A DNA stretch of 64,000 nt from Marthasterias glacialis (GCA_911728455.2 OU452238.1:13424049-13488048), one strand, 5' to 3'. Shown: positions 13,562 to 28,027, counted from the stretch's first letter. The notes: generated by a model not told the origin, from the sequence alone. Translations and numbers: made by a program.

Positions 13562-16531
13562 GCTGGCTTCAGTCCAGCACACACGTAGCGGCCTAGGCTA
13601 TTGTTGACGTACACAGAGCATGGCCATTTGCTCTTGACATTTTCGGGGTGTCCTCACTCCGCGGTCCCTGGCATCCTCCCTGTTTATCCCACAACCCCAA
13701 GACCGGCATTTTCGGAAAGCCCATGAGCAGGGCTTTCCAACAGTGTTGGACTTGTCAGTTTTCCGCCAATACTTTGGGAGATAGAGCCGTTGCTAAGTCT
13801 TGTTTTCACTCTGTTACAGCTTCGTGTACAAAAGTGCCATTAGACAGGTGTTTGAAGCGCATTCGGAGCAGCCCCGCTCTCTGGTGGTTTCAACGCAGAA
13901 GATGGCCCTGGCTGGCCGGGAAAACCAGATTTTCGGATGCAGGACTATGGAAGCTACCTGCAGGTACAAGAAATTTCTCTCTAGCCCCATTATTTCTGGA
14001 GTTATTGGCCGTGGCGCTGCCGACTTCTTTTTTCGGCGTTTTTTTTTTTTTTTTTTTTTTTTTTGCTGGCTTCAGTCCAGCACACACGTAGCGGCCTTGG
14101 CTATTGTTGACGTACACAGAGCATGGCCGTTTGCACTGGACTTCTTCGGGGTGTCCTCACTCTGCGGTCCCTGGCATCCTCCCTGTTTATCCCACAACCC
14201 CAAGACCGGCATTTTCGGGAAGCCCATGAGCAGAGCTTTCCAACAGTGTCAGACTTGTCAATTTTCCGCCAATACTTTGGGAGATAGAGCCGTTGCTAAG
14301 TCTTGTTTTCACTCTGTTACAGCTTCGTGTACAAAAGTGCCATTAGACAGGTGTTTGAAGCGCATTCGGAGCAGCCCCGCTCTCTGGTGGTTTCAAGGCG
14401 GAAGATGGTCCTGGCTGGCCGGGAAAACTGGATTTTCGGATGCAGGACTATGGCAGCTACCTGCAGGTACAAGAAATTTCTCTCTAGCCCCATTATTTGT
14501 GGAGTTATTGGCCGTGGCGCTGCCGACTTCTTTTTTCGGCGTTTTTTTTTTCTTTTCTTTTGCTGGCTTCAGTCCAGCACACACGTAGCGGCCTTGGCTA
14601 TTGTTAACGTACACAGAGCATGGCCATTTGCTCTTGACATCTTTGGGGTGTCCTCACTCCGCAGTCCCTGGCATCCTCCCTGTTTATCCCACAACCCCAA
14701 GACCGGCATTTACGGAAAGCCCATGAGCAGGGCTTTCCAACAGTGTCAGACTTGTCAGTTTTCCGCCAATACTTTGGGAGATAGAGCCGTTGCTAAGTCT
14801 TGTTTTCACTCTGTTACAGCTTCGTGTACAAAAGTGTCATTAGACAGGTGTTTGAAGCGCATTCGGAGCAACCCCGCTCTCTGGTGGTTTCAAGGCGGAA
14901 GATGGTCCTGGCTGGCCGGGAAAACTGGATTTTCGGATGCAGGACTATGGCAGCTACCTGCAGGTACAAGAAATTTCTCTCTAGCCCCATTATTTGTGGA
15001 GTTATTGGCCGTGGCGCTGCCGATTTCTTTTTTCGGCGTTTTTTTTTTTTTTTGCTGGCTTCAGTCCAGCACACACGTAGCGGCCTTGGCTATTGTTGAC
15101 GTACAAAGAGCATGGCCATTTGCTCTTGACATCTTCGGGGTGTCCTCACTCCGCGGTCCCTGGCATCCTCCCTGTTTATCCCACAACCCCAAGACCGGCA
15201 TTTACGGAAAGCCCATGAGCAGGGCTTTCCAACAGTGTCAGACTTGTCAGTTTTCCGCCAATACTTTGGGAGATAGAGCCGTTGCTAAGTCTTGTTTTCA
15301 CTCTCTTACAGCTTCGTGTACAAAAGTGCCATTAGACAGGTGTTTGAAGCACATTCGGAGCAGCCCCGCTCTCTGGTAGTTTCAACTTGGAAGATGGCCC
15401 TGGCTGGCCGGGAAAACTAAATTTTCGGATGCAGGACTATGGCAGCTAACTGCAGGTACAAGCAATTTCCCTCTAGCCCCATTATTTATGGAGTTATTGG
15501 CCGTGGCGCTGCCGACTTCTTTTTTCGGCGTTTTTTTTTTTTTTTTTTTTTTTTGCTGGCTTCAGTCCAGCACACACGTAGCGGCCTTGGCTATTGTTGA
15601 CGTACACAGAGCATGGCCGTTTGCACTGGACTTCTTCGGGGTGTCCTCACTCCGCGGTCCCTGGCATCCTCCCTGTTTATCCCACAACCCCAAGACCGGC
15701 ATTTTCGGAAAGCCCATGAGCAGGGCTTTCCAACAGTGTCAGACTTGTCAGTTTTCCGCCAATACTTTGGGAGATAGAGCCGTTGCTAAGTCTTGTTTTC
15801 ACTCTGTTACAGCTTCGTGTACAAAAGTGCCATTAGACAGGTGTTTGAAGCGCATTCGGAGCAGCCCCGCTCTCTGATTGTTTCAATGCGGAAGATGGCC
15901 CTGGCTGGCCGGGAAAACTAGATTTTCGGATGCAGGACTATGGCAGCTACCTGCAGGTACAAGAAATTTCTCTCTAGCCCCATTATTTGTGGAGTTATTG
16001 GCCGTGGCGCTGCCGACTTCTTTTTTTGCCGTGTTTTTTTTTTTTTTTTTTTTTGCTGGCTTCAGTCCAGCACACACGTAGCGGCCTTGACTATTGTTGA
16101 CGTACACAGAGCATGGCCATTTGCTCTTGACATCTTCGGGGTGTCCTCACTCCGCGGTCCCTTGCATCCTCCCTGTTTATCCCACAACCCCAAGACCGGC
16201 ATTTTCGGAAAGCCCATGAGCAGGGCTTTCCAACAGTGTCAGACTTGTCAGTTTTCCGCCAATACTTTGGGAGATAGAGCCGTTGCTAAGTCTTGTTTTC
16301 ACTCTGTTACAGCTTCGTGTACAAAAGTGCCATTAGACAGGTGTTTGAAGCGCATTCGGAGCAGCCCCGCTCTCTGGTGGTTTCAAGGCAGAAGATGGCC
16401 CTGGCTGGCCGGCAAAACTGGATTTTCAGATGCAGGACTATGGCAGCTACCTGCAGGTACAAGAAATTTCTCTCTAGCCCAATTATTTATGGAGTTATTG
16501 GCCGTGGCGCTGCCGACTTCTTTTTTCGGCG

Positions 16532-16563
<32 letters not shown>

Positions 16564-18060
16564 GCTTCAGTCCAGCACACACGTAGCGGCCTTGGCTATT
16601 GTTGACGTACACAGAGCATGGCCGTTTGCACTGGACTTCTTCGGGGTGTCCTCACTCTGCGGTCCCTGACATCCTCGCTGTTTATCCCACAACCCCAAGA
16701 CCAGCATTTTCGGAAAGCCCATGAGCTGGGCTTTCCAACAGTGTCAGACTTGTCAGTTTTCCGCCAATACTTTGGGAGATAGAGCCATTGCTAAGTCTTG
16801 TTTTCACTCTGTCACAGCTTCGTGTACAAAAGTGCCATTAGACAGGTGTTTGAAGCGCATTCAGAGCAGCCCCACTCTCTGGTGGTTTCAAGGCGGAAGA
16901 TGGCCCTGGCTGGCCGGGAAAACTGGATTTTCGGATGCAGGACTATGGCAGCTACCTGCAGGTACAAGAAATTTCTCTCTAGCCCCATTATTTGTGGAGT
17001 TATTGGCCGTGGCGCTGCCGACTTCTTTTTTTTTTGTTTTTTTTTTTTGTTTTTTGTTTTTTTGCTGGCTTAAGTCCAGCACACACGTAGCGGCCTTGGC
17101 TATTGTTGACGTACACAGAGCATGGCCGTTTGCACTGGACTTCTTCGGGGTGTCCTCACTCTGCGGTCCCTGACATCCTCCCTAGTTATCCCACAACCCC
17201 AAGACCAGCATTTTCGGAAAGCCCATGAGCAGGGCTTTCCAACAGTGTTGGACTTGTCAGTTTTCCGCCAATACTTTGGGAGATAGAGCCGTTGCTCAGT
17301 CTTGTTTTCACTCTGTTACAGCTTCGTGTACAAAAGTGCCATTAGACAGGTGTTTGAAGCGCATTCAGAGCAGCCCAACTCTCTGGTGGTTTCAAGGCGG
17401 AAGATGGCCCTGGCTGGCCGGGAAAACTAGATTTTCGGATGCAGGACTATGGAAGCTACCTGCAGGTACAAGAAATTTCTCTCTAGCCCCATTATTTCTG
17501 GAGTTATTGGCCGTGGCGCTGCCGACTTCTTTTTTCGGCGTTTTTTTTTTTTTTTTTTGCTGGCTTCAGTCCAGCACACACGTAGCGGCCTTGGCTATTG
17601 TTGACGTACACAGAGCATGGCCGTTTGCACTGGACTTCTTCGGGGTGTCCTCACTCTGCGGTCCCTGACATCCTCCCTAGTTATCCCACAACCCCAAGAC
17701 CAGCATTTTCGGAAAGCCCATGAGCAGGGCTTTCCAACAGTGTCAGACTTGTCAGTTTTCCGCCAATACTTTGGGAGATAGAGCCGTTGCTCAGTCTTGT
17801 TTTCACTCTGTTACAGCTTCGTGTACAAAAGTGCCATTAGACAGGTGTTTGAAGCGCATTCGGAGCAGCCCCGCTCTCTGGTGGTTTCAAGGCGGGAGAT
17901 GGCCCTGGCTGGCCGGGAAAACTAGATTTTCGGATGCAGGACTATGGCAGCTACCTGCAGGTACAAGAAATTTCTCTCTAGCCCCATTATTTGTGGAGTT
18001 ATTGGCCGTGGCGCTGCCGACTTCTTTTTTCGGCGTTTTTTTTTTTTTTTTTTTTTTTTT
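13562..18060. repeat. Satellite block of diverse monomers rich in second-class copies
   Basis: Monomers start at 13562, 14065, 14562, 15054, 15555, 16055, 16560, 17064 and 17559. Five of the nine (14065, 15555, 16560, 17064, 17559) carry the second-class segment GTTTGCACTGGACTTC. Many share a CAAGGCGG ending rather than CAACGCGG, and several have CTGGATTTT where the common form is CTAGATTTT. Monomers 17064 and 17559 form a local pair, both with CCCTAGTTATCCC and ACCAGCATTTTC. The T-run before 17064 has a rhythmic G-punctuated structure, and the CGGCG motif that normally precedes it is lost. This stretch is less regular than its neighbours, and I see no clear higher-order period beyond the pair. 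Confidence 0.85.
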
Positions 18061-20046
18061 GCTGGCTTCAGTCCAGCACACACGTAGCGGCCTTGGCTAT
18101 TGTTGACGTACACAGAGCATGGCCATTTGCTCTTGACATCTTCGGGGTGTCCTCACTCCGCGGTCCCTGGCATCTTCCCTGTTTATCCCACAACCCCAAG
18201 ACCGGCATTTTCGGAAAGCCCATGAGCAGGGCTTTCCAACAGTGTCAGACTTGTCAGTTTTCCGCCAATACTTTGGGAGATAGAGCCGTTGCTAAGTCTT
18301 GTTTTCGCTCTGTTACAGCTTCGTGTACAAAAGTGCCATTAGACAGGTGTTTGAAGCGCATTCGGAGCAGCCCCGCTCTCTGGTGGTTTCAACAAGGAAG
18401 ATGGCCCTGGCTGGCCGGGAAAACTAGATTTTCGGATGCAGGACTATGGCAGCTACCTGCAGGTACAAGAAATTTCTCTCTAGCCCTATTATTTGTGGAG
18501 TTATTGGCCGTGGCGCTGCCGACTTCTTTTTTCGGCGTTTTTTTTTTTTTTTTTTGCTGGCTTCAGTCCAGCACACACGTAGCGGCCTTGGCTATTGTTG
18601 ACGTACACAGAGCATGGCCATTTGCTCTTGACATCTTCGGGGTGTCCTCACTCCGCGGTCCCTGGCATCCTTCCTGTTTATCCCACAACCCCAAGACCGG
18701 CATTTTCGGAAAGCCCATGAGCAGGGCTTTCCAACAGTGTCAGACTTGTCAGTTTTCCGCCAATACTTTGGGAGATAGAGCCGTTGCTAAGTCTTGTTTT
18801 CGCTCTGTTACAGCTTCGTGTACAAAAGTGCCATTAGACAGGTGTTTGAAGCGCATTCGGAGCAGCCCCGCTCTCTGGTGGTTTCAACAAGGAAGATGGC
18901 CCTGGCTGGCCGGGAAAACTAGATTTTCGGATGCAGGACTATGGCAGCTACCTGCAGGTACAAGAAATTTCTCTCTAGCCCTATTATTTGTGGAGTTATT
19001 GGCCGTGGCGCTGCCGACTTCTTTTTTCGGCGTTTTTTTTTTTTTTTTTGCTGGCTTCAGTCCAGCACACACGTAGCGGCCTTGGCTATTGTTGACGTAC
19101 ACAGAGCATGGCCATTTGCTCTTGACATCTTCGGGGTGTCCTCACTCCGCGGTCCCTGGCATCCTTCCTGTTTATCCCACAACCCCAAGACCGGCATTTT
19201 CGGAAAGCCCATGAGCAGGGCTTTCCAACAGTGTCAGACTTGTCACTTTTCCGCCAATACTTTGGGCGATAGAGCCGTTGCTAAGTCTTGTTTTCACTCT
19301 GTTACAGCTTCGTGTACAAAAGTGCCATTAGACAGGTGTTTGAAGCGCATTCGGAGCAGCCCCGCTATCTGGTGGTTTCAACGCGGAAGATGGCCCTGGC
19401 CGGCCGGGAAAACTAGATTTTCGGATGCAGGACTATGGCAGCTACCTGCAGGTACAAGAAATTTCTCTCTAGCCCCATTATTTGTGGAGTTATTGGCCGT
19501 GGCGCTGCCGACTTCTTTTTTCGGCGTTTTTTTTTGTTTTTTTGCTGGCTTCAGTCCAGCACACACGTAGCGGCCTTGGCTATTGTTGACGTACACAGAG
19601 CATGGCCATTTGCTCTTGACATCTTCGGGATGTCCTCACTCCGCGGTCCCTGGCATCCTCCCTGTTTATCCCACAACCCCAAGATAGGCATTTTCGGAAA
19701 GCCCATGAGCAGGGCTTTCCAACAGTGTCAGACTTGTCAGTTTTCCGCCAATACTTTGGGAGATAGAGCCGTTGCTAAGTCTTGTTTTCACTCTGTTACA
19801 GCTTCGTGTACAAAAGTGCCATTAGACAGGTGTTTGAAGCGCATTCGGAGCAGCCCCGCTCTCTGGTGGTTTCAACGCAGAAGATGGCCCTGGCTGGCCG
19901 GGAAAACTGGATTTTCAGATGCAGGACTATGGCAGCTACCTGCAGGTACAAGAAATTTTTCTCTAGCCCCATTATTTATGGAGTTATTGGCCGTGGCGCT
20001 GCCGACTTCTTTTTTCGGCGTTTTTTTTTTTTTTTTTTAATTTTTT
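18061..20046. repeat. Satellite block of adjacent near-duplicate monomers (CAACAAGG type)
   Basis: Monomers start at 18061, 18556, 19050 and 19544. The first two share TTTTCGCTCTG, TTTCAACAAGGAAG and AGCCCTATTATTTG. The second and third share CATCCTTCCTG. Monomers 19050 and 19544 have close relatives at 23025 and 23519, about 3,975 bp or eight monomers away. The third unit shares CTTGTCACTTTTCCG with GGGCGATAG, and the fourth shares CTTCGGGATGTCC plus a T-run broken by one G. The pattern suggests local single-unit duplication over an older multi-unit step. Confidence 0.85.
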
Positions 20047-23000
20047 GCTGGCTTCAGTCCAGCACACACGTAGCGGCCTTGGCTATTGTTGACGTACACA
20101 GAGCATGGCCATTTGCTCTTGACATCTTCGGGGTGTCCTCACTCCGCGGTCCCTGGCATCCTCCCTGTTTATCCCACAACCTCAAGATAGGCATTTTCGG
20201 AAAGCCCATGAGCAGGGCTTTCCAACAGTGTCAGACTTGTCAGTTTTCCGCCAATACTTTGGGAGATAGAGCCGTTGCTAAGTCTTGTTTTCACTCTGTT
20301 ACAGCTTCGTGTACAAAAGTGCCATTAGACAGGTGTTTGAAGCGCATTCGGAGCAGCCCCGCTCTCTGGTGGTTTCAACGCAGAAGATGGCCCTGGCTGG
20401 CCGGGAAAACTAGATTTTCAGATGCAGGACTATGGCAGCTACCTGCAGGTACAAGAAATTTTTCTCTAGCCCCATTATTTATGGAGTTATTGGCCGTGGC
20501 GCTGCCGACTTCTTTTTTCGGCGTTTTTTTTTTTTTTTTTTAATTTTTTGCTGGCTTCAGTCCAGCACACACGTAGCGGCCTTGGCTATTGTTGACGTAC
20601 ACAGAGCATGGCCATTTGCTCTTGACATCTTCGGGGTGTCCTCACTCCGCGGTCCCTGGCATCCTCCCTGTTTATCCCACAACCCCAAGACCGGCATTTT
20701 CGGAAAGCCCATGAGCAGGGCTTTCCAACAGTGTCAGACTTGTCAGTTTTCCGCCAATACTTTGGGCGATAAAGCCGTTGCTAAGTCTTGTTTTCAATCT
20801 GTTACAGCTTCGTGTACAAAAGTGCCATTAGACAGGTGTTTGAAGCGCATTCGGAGCAGCCCCGCTCTCTGGTGGTTTCAACGCGGAAGATGGCCCTGGC
20901 TGGCCGGGAAAACTAGATTTTCGGATGCAGGACTATGGCAGCTACCTGCAGGTACAAGAAATTTCTCTCTAGCCCCATTATTTATGGAGTTATTGGCCGT
21001 GGCGCTGCCGACTTCTTTTTTTGGCGTTTTTTTTTTGTTTTTTTTTTTGCTGGCTTCAGTCCAGCACACATGTAGCGGCCTTGGCTATTGTTGACGTACA
21101 CAGAGCATGGCCATTTGCTCTTGACATCTTCGGGGTGTCCTCACTCCGCGGTCCCTGGCATCCTCCCTGTTTATCCCACAACCCCAAGACCGGCATTTTC
21201 GGAAAGCCCATGAGCAGGGCTTTCCAACAGTGTCAGACTTGTCAGTTTTCCGCCAATACTTTGGGAGATACAGCCGTTGCTAAGTCTTGTTTTCACTCTG
21301 TTACAGCTTCGTGTACAAAAGTGCCATTAGACAGGTGTTTGAAGCGCATTCGGAGCAGCCCCGCTCTCTGGTGGTTTCAACGCGGAAGATGGCCCTGGCT
21401 GGCCGGGAAAACTAGATTTTCGGATGCAGGACTATGGCAGCTACCTGCAGGTACAAGAAATTTCTCTCTAGCCCCATTATTTATGGAGTTATTGGCCGTG
21501 GCGCTGCCGACTTCTTTTTTTGGCGTTTTTTTTTTGTTTTTTTTTTTGCTGGCTTCAGTCCAGCACACATGTAGCGGCCTTGGCTATTGTTGACGTACAC
21601 AGAGCATGGCCATTTGCTCTTGACATCTTCGGGGTGTCCTCACTCCGCGGTCCCTGGCATCCTCCCTGTTTATCCCAAAACCCCAAGACCGGCATTTTCG
21701 GAAAGCCCATGAGCAGGGCTTTCCAACAGTGTCAGACTTGTCAGTTTTCCGCCAATACTTTGGGAGATACAGCCGTTGCTAAGTCTTGTTTTCACTCTGT
21801 TACAGCTTCGTGTACAAAAGTGCCATTAGACAGGTGTTTGAAGCGCATTCGGAGCAGCCCCGCTCTCTGGTGGTTTCAACGCGGAAGATGGCCCTGGCTG
21901 GCCGGGAAAACTAGATTTTCGGATGCAGGACTATGGCAGCTACCTGCAGGTACAAGAAATTTCTCTCTAGCCCCATTATTTGTGGAGTTATTGGCCGTGG
22001 CGCTGCCGACTTCTTTTTTCGGCGTTTTTTTTCTTTTTTGCTGGCTTCAGTCCAGCACACACGTAGCGGCCTTGGCTATTGTTGACGTACACAGAGCATG
22101 GCCATTTGCTCTTGACATCTTCGGGGTGTCCTCACTCTGCGGTCCCTGACATCCTCCCTGTTTATCCCACAACCCCAAGACCGGCATTTTCGGAAAGCCC
22201 ATGAGCAGGGCTTTCCAACAGTGTCAGACTTGTCAGTTTTCCGCCAATACTTTGGGAGATAGAGCCGTTGCTAAGTCTTGTTTTCACTCTGTTACAGCTT
22301 CGTGTACAAAAGTGCCATTAGACAGGTGTTTGAAGCGCATTCGGAGCAGCCCCGCTCTCTGGTGGTTTCAACGCGGAAGATGGCCCTGGCTGGCCGGGAA
22401 AACTAGATTTTCGGATGCAGGACTATGGCAGCTACCTGCAGGTACAAGAAATTTCTCTCTAGCCCCATTATTTGTGGAGTTATTGGCCGTGGCGCTGCCG
22501 ACTTCTTTTTTCGGCGTTTTTTTTTTTTTTTGCTGGCTTCAGTCCAGCACACACGTAGCGGCCTTGGCTATTGTTGACGTACACAGAGCATGGCCATTTG
22601 CTCTTGACATCTTCGGGGTGTCCTCACTCTGCGGTCCCTGACATCCTCCCTGTTTATCCCACAACCCCAAGATAGGCATTTTCGGAAAGCCCATGAGCAG
22701 GGCTTTCCAACAGTGTCAGACTTGTCAGTTTTCCGCCAATACTTTGGGAGATAGAGCCGTTGCTAAGTTTTGTTTTCGCTCTGTTACAGCTTCTTGTACA
22801 AAAGTGCCATTAGACAGGTGTTTGAAGCGCATTCGGAGCAGCCCCGCTCTCTGGTGGTTTCAAGGCGGAAGATGGCCCTGGCTGGCCGGGAAAACTAGAT
22901 TTTCGGATGCAGGACTATGGCAGCTACCTGCAGGTACAAGACATTTCTCTCTAGCCCCATTATTTGTGGAGTTATTGGCCGTGGCGCTGCCGACTTCTTT

Positions 23001-23995
23001 TTTCGGCGTTTTTTTTTTTTTTTTGCTGGCTTCAGTCCAGCACACACGTAGCGGCCTTGGCTATTGTTGACGTACACAGAGCATGGCCATTTGCTCTTGA
23101 CATCTTCGGGGTGTCCTCACTCTGCGGTCCCTGACATCCTCCCTGTTTATCCCACAACCCCAAGACCGGCATTTTCGGAAAGCCCATGAGCAGGGCTTTC
23201 CAACAGTGTCAGACTTGTCACTTTTCCGCCAATACTTTGGGCGATAGAGCCGTTGCTAAGTCTTGTTTTCACTCTGTTACAGCTTCGTGTACAAAAGTGC
23301 CATTAGACAGGTGTTTGAAGCGCATTCGGAGCAGCCCCGCTCTCTGGTGGTTTCAACGCGGAAGATGGCCCTGGCTGGCCGGGAAAACTAGATTTTCGGA
23401 TGCAGGACTATGGCAGCTACCTGCAGGTACAAGAAATTTCTCTCTAGCCCCATTATTTGTGGAGTTATTGGCCGTGGCGCTGCCGACTTCTTTTTTCGGC
23501 GTTTTTTTTTGTTTTTTTGCTGGCTTCAGTCCAGCACACACGTAGCGGCCTTGGCTATTGTTGACGTACACAGAGCATGGCCATTTGCTCTTGACATCTT
23601 CGGGATGTCCTCACTCCGCGGTCCCTGGCATCCTCCCTGTTTATCCCACAACCCCAAGACCGGCATTTTCGGAAAGCCCATGAGCAGGGCTTTCCAACAA
23701 TGTCAGACTTGTCAGTTTTCCGCCAATACTTTGGGAGATAGAGCCGTTGCTAAGTCTTGTTTTCACTCTGTTACAGCTTCGTGTACAAAAGTGCCATTAG
23801 ACAGGTGTTTGAAGCGCATTCGGAGCAGCCCCGCTCTCTGGTGGTTTCAACGCGTAAGATGGCCCTGGCTGGCCGGGAAAACTAGATTTTCGGATGCAGG
23901 ACTATGGAAGCTACCTGCAGGTACAAGAAATTTCTCTCTAGCCCCATTATTTATGGAGTTATTGGCCGTGGCGCTGCCGACTTCTTTTTTTTGCG

Positions 23996-24023
<28 letters not shown>
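20047..24023. repeat. Satellite block of tandem near-identical pairs
   Basis: Monomers start at 20047, 20550, 21049, 21548, 22040, 22532, 23025 and 23519. Those at 20047 and 20550 both follow a T-run interrupted by AA. Those at 21049 and 21548 both follow a G-interrupted T-run, carry ACACATGTAGC and are followed by GGGAGATACAGCC. Those at 22040 and 22532 share CTCACTCTGCGG and CCCTGACATCC. Periods inside pairs are 492 to 503 bp, set by T-run length. The last two mirror 19050 and 19544. All monomers here are first class (CATTTGCTCTTGACATC). Confidence 0.87.
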
Positions 24024-24027
<4 letters not shown>

Positions 24028-24500
24028 GCTTCAGTCCAGCACACACGTAGCGGCCTTGGCTATTGTTGACGTACACAGAGCATGGCCATTTGCTCTTGAC
24101 ATCTTCGGGGTGTCCTCACTCCGCGGTCCCTGGCATCCTCCCTGTTTATCCCACAACCCCAAGACCGGCATTTTCGGAAAGCCCATGAGCAGGGCTTTCC
24201 AACAGTGTCAGACTTGTCAGTTTTCCGCCAATACTTTGGGAGATAGAGCCGTTGCTAAGTCTTGTTTTCACTCTGTTACAGCTTCGTGTACAAAAGTGCC
24301 ATTAGACAGGTGTTTGAAGCGCATTCGGAGCAGCCCCGCTCTCTGGTGGTTTCAACGCGGAAGATGGCCCTGGCTGGCCGGGAAAACTGGATTTTCGGAT
24401 GCAGGACAATGGCAGCTACCTGCAGGTACAAGAAATTTCTCTCTAACCCCATTATTTATGGAGTTATTGGCCGTGGCGCTGCCGACTTCTTTTTTTGTCG

Positions 24501-24531
<31 letters not shown>

Positions 24532-25004
24532 GCTTCAGTCCAGCACACACGTAGCGGCCTTGGCTATTGTTGACGTACACAGAGCATGGCCATTTGCTCT
24601 TGACATCTTCGGGGTGTCCTCACTCCGCGGTCCCTGACATCCTCCCTGTTTATCCCACAACCCCAAGACCGGCATTTTCGGAAAGTCCATGAGCAGGGCT
24701 TTCCAACAGTGTCAGACTTGTCAGTTTTCCGCCGATACTTTGGGAGATAGAGCCGTTGCTAAGTCTTGTTTTCACTCTGTTACAGCTTCGTGTACAAAAG
24801 TGCCATTAGACAGGTGTTTGAAGCGCATTCGGAGCAGCCCCGCTCTCTGGTGGTTTCAACGCGGAAGATGGCCCTGGCTGGCCGGAAAAAATAGATTTTC
24901 GGATGCAGGACAATTTAAGCTACCTGCAGGTACAAGAAATTTCTCTCTAGCCCCATTATTTATGGAGTTATTGGCCGTGGCGCTGCCGACTTCTTTTTTT
25001 GTCG

Positions 25005-25037
<33 letters not shown>

Positions 25038-26005
25038 GCTTCAGTCCAGCACACACGTAGCGGCCTTGGCTATTGTTGACGTACACAGAGCATGGCCATT
25101 TGCTCTTGACATCTTCGGGGTGTCCTCACTCCGCGGTCCCTGGCATCCTCCCTGTTTATCCCACAACCCCAAGACCGGCATTTTCGGAAAGCCCATGAGC
25201 AGGGCTTTCCAACAGTGTCAGACTTGTCAGTTTTCCGCCAATACTTTGGGAGATAGAGCCGTTGCTAAGTCTTGTTTTCACTCTGTTACAGCTTCGTGTA
25301 CAAAAGTGCCATTACCCAGGTGTTTGAAGCGTATCGGAGCAGCCCCGCTCTCTGGTGGTTTCAACGCGGAAGATGGCCCTGGCTGGCCGGAAAAACTAGA
25401 TTTTCGGATGCAGGACAATGGCAGCTACCTGCAGGTACAAGAAATTTCTCTCTAGCCCCATTATTTATGGAGTTATTGGCCGTGGCGCTGCCGACTTCTT
25501 TTTTTGGCGTTTTTTTTTTTTTTTTTTTTGCTGGCTTCAGTCCAGCACACACGTAGCGGCCTTGGCTATTGTTGACGTACACAGAGCATGGCCATTTGCT
25601 CTTGACATCTTCGGGGTGTCCTCACTCCGCGGTCCCTGGCATCCTCCCTGTTTATCCCACAACCCCAAGACCGGCATTTTCGGAAAGCCCATGAGCAGGG
25701 CTTTCCAACAGTGTCAGACTTGTCAGTTTTCCGCCAATACTTTGGGAGATAGAGCCGTTGCTAAGTCTTGTTTTCACTCTGTTACAGCTTCGTGTACAAA
25801 AGTGCCATTAGACAGGTGTTTGAAGCGCATTCGGAGCAGCCCCGCTCTCTGGTGGTTTCAACGCGGAAGATGGCCCTGGCTGGCCGGAAAAAATAGATTT
25901 TCGGATGCAGGACAATGGCAGCTACCTGCAGGTACAAGAAATTTCTCTCTAGCCCCATTATTTATGGAGTTATTGGCCGTGGCGCTGCCGACTTCTTTTT
26001 TTGTC

Positions 26006-26043
<38 letters not shown>

Positions 26044-27017
26044 GCTTCAGTCCAGCACACACGTAGCGGCCTTGGCTATTGTTGACGTACACAGAGCATG
26101 GCCGTTTGCACTGGACTTCTTCGGGGTGTCCTCACTCCGCGGTCCCTGACATCCTCCCTGTTTATCCCACAACCCCAAGACCGGCATTTTCGGAAAGCCC
26201 ATGAGCAGGGCTTTCCAACAGTGTCAGACTTGTCAGTTTTCCGCCAATACTTTGGGAGATAGAGCCGTTGCTAAGTCTTGTTTTCACTCTGTTACAGCTT
26301 CGTGTACAAAAGTGCCATTAGACAGGTGTTTGAAGCGCATTCGGAGCAGCCCCGCTTTCTGATTGTTTCAATGCGGAAGATGGTCCTGGCTGGCCGGGAA
26401 AACTAGATTTTCGGATGCAGGACTATGGCAGCTACCTGCAGGTACAAGAAATTTCTCTCTAGCCCCATTATTTGTGGAGTTATTGGCCGTGGCGCTGCCG
26501 ACTTCTTTTTTCGGCGTTTTTTTTTTTTTTTTCTTTTTTTGCTGGCTTCAGTCCAGCACACACGTAGCGGCCTTGGCTATTGTTGACGTACACAGAGCAT
26601 GGCCGTTTGCACTGGACTTCTTCGGGGTGTCCTCACTCCGCGGTCCCTGACATCCTCCCTGTTTATCCCACAACCCCAAGACCGGCATTTTCGGAAAGCC
26701 CATGAGCAGGGCCTTCCAACAGTGTTGGACTTGTCAGTTTTCCGCCAATACTTTGGGAGATAGAGCCGTTGCTAAGTCTTGTTTTCACTCTGTTACAGCT
26801 TCGTGTACAAAAGTGCCATTAGACAGGTGTTTGAAGCGCATTCGGAGCAGCCCCGCTCTCTGGTGGTTTCAACGCGGAAGATGGCCCTGGCTGGCCGGGA
26901 AAACTGGATTTTCGGATGCAGGACAATGGCAGCTACCTGCAGGTACAAGAAATTTCTCTCTAACCCCATTATTTATGGAGTTATTGGCCGTGGCGCTGCC
27001 GACTTCTTTTTTTGTCG

Positions 27018-27048
<31 letters not shown>

Positions 27049-27520
27049 GCTTCAGTCCAGCACACACTTAGCGGCCTTGGCTATTGTTGACGTACACAGA
27101 GCATGGCCATTTGCTCTTGACATCTTCGGGGTGTCCTCACTCCGCGGTCCCTGACATCCTCCCTGTTTATCCCACAACCCCAAGACCGGCATTTTCGGAA
27201 AGTCCATGAGCAGGGCTTTCCAACAGTGTCAGACTTGTCAGTTTTCCGCCGATACTTTGGGAGATAGAGCCGTTGCTAAGTCTTGTTTTCACTCTGTTAC
27301 AGCTTCGTGTACAAAAGTGCCATTAGACAGGTGTTTGAAGCGCATTCGGAGCAGCCCCGCTCTCTGGTGGTTTCAACGCGGAAGATGGCCCTGGCTGGCC
27401 GGAAAAAATAGATTTTCGGATGCAGGACAATGGCAGCTACCTGCAGGTACAAGAAATTTCTCTCTAGCCCCATTATTTATGGAGTTATTGGCCGTGGCGC
27501 TGCCGACTTCTTTTTTTGTC

Positions 27521-27551
<31 letters not shown>

Positions 27552-28027
27552 CCTGGCTTCAGTCCAGCACACACGTAGCGGCCTTGGCTATTGTTGACGT
27601 ACACAGAGCATGGCCATTTGCTCTTGACATCTTCGGGGTGTCCTCACTCCGCGGTCCCTGGCATCCTCCCTGTTTATCCCACAACCCCAAGACCGGCATT
27701 TTCGGAAAGCCCATGAGCAGGGCTTTCTAACAGTGTCAGACTTGTCAGTTTTCCGCCAATACTTTGGGAGATAGAGCCGTTGCTAAGTCTTGTTTTCACT
27801 CTGTTACAGCTTCGTGTACAAAAGTGCCATTAGACAGGTGTTTGAAGCGCATTCGGAGCAGCCCCGCTCTCTGGTGGTTTCAACGCGGAAGATGGCCCTG
27901 GCTGGCCGGGAAAACTAGATTTGCGGATGCAGGACAATGGCAGCTACCTGCTGGTACAAGAAATTTCTCTCTAGCCCCATTATTTATGGAGTTATTGGCC
28001 GTGGCGCTGCCGACTTCTTTTTTTGGC

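Noticed and set aside
19435..20040. Plus-strand SSPIIYGVIGRG resembling the NPxxY end of a seven-transmembrane receptor
   Set aside because: There is no preceding transmembrane series and the frame is interrupted by TAG in most monomers. The short match is not evidence of a receptor pseudogene.
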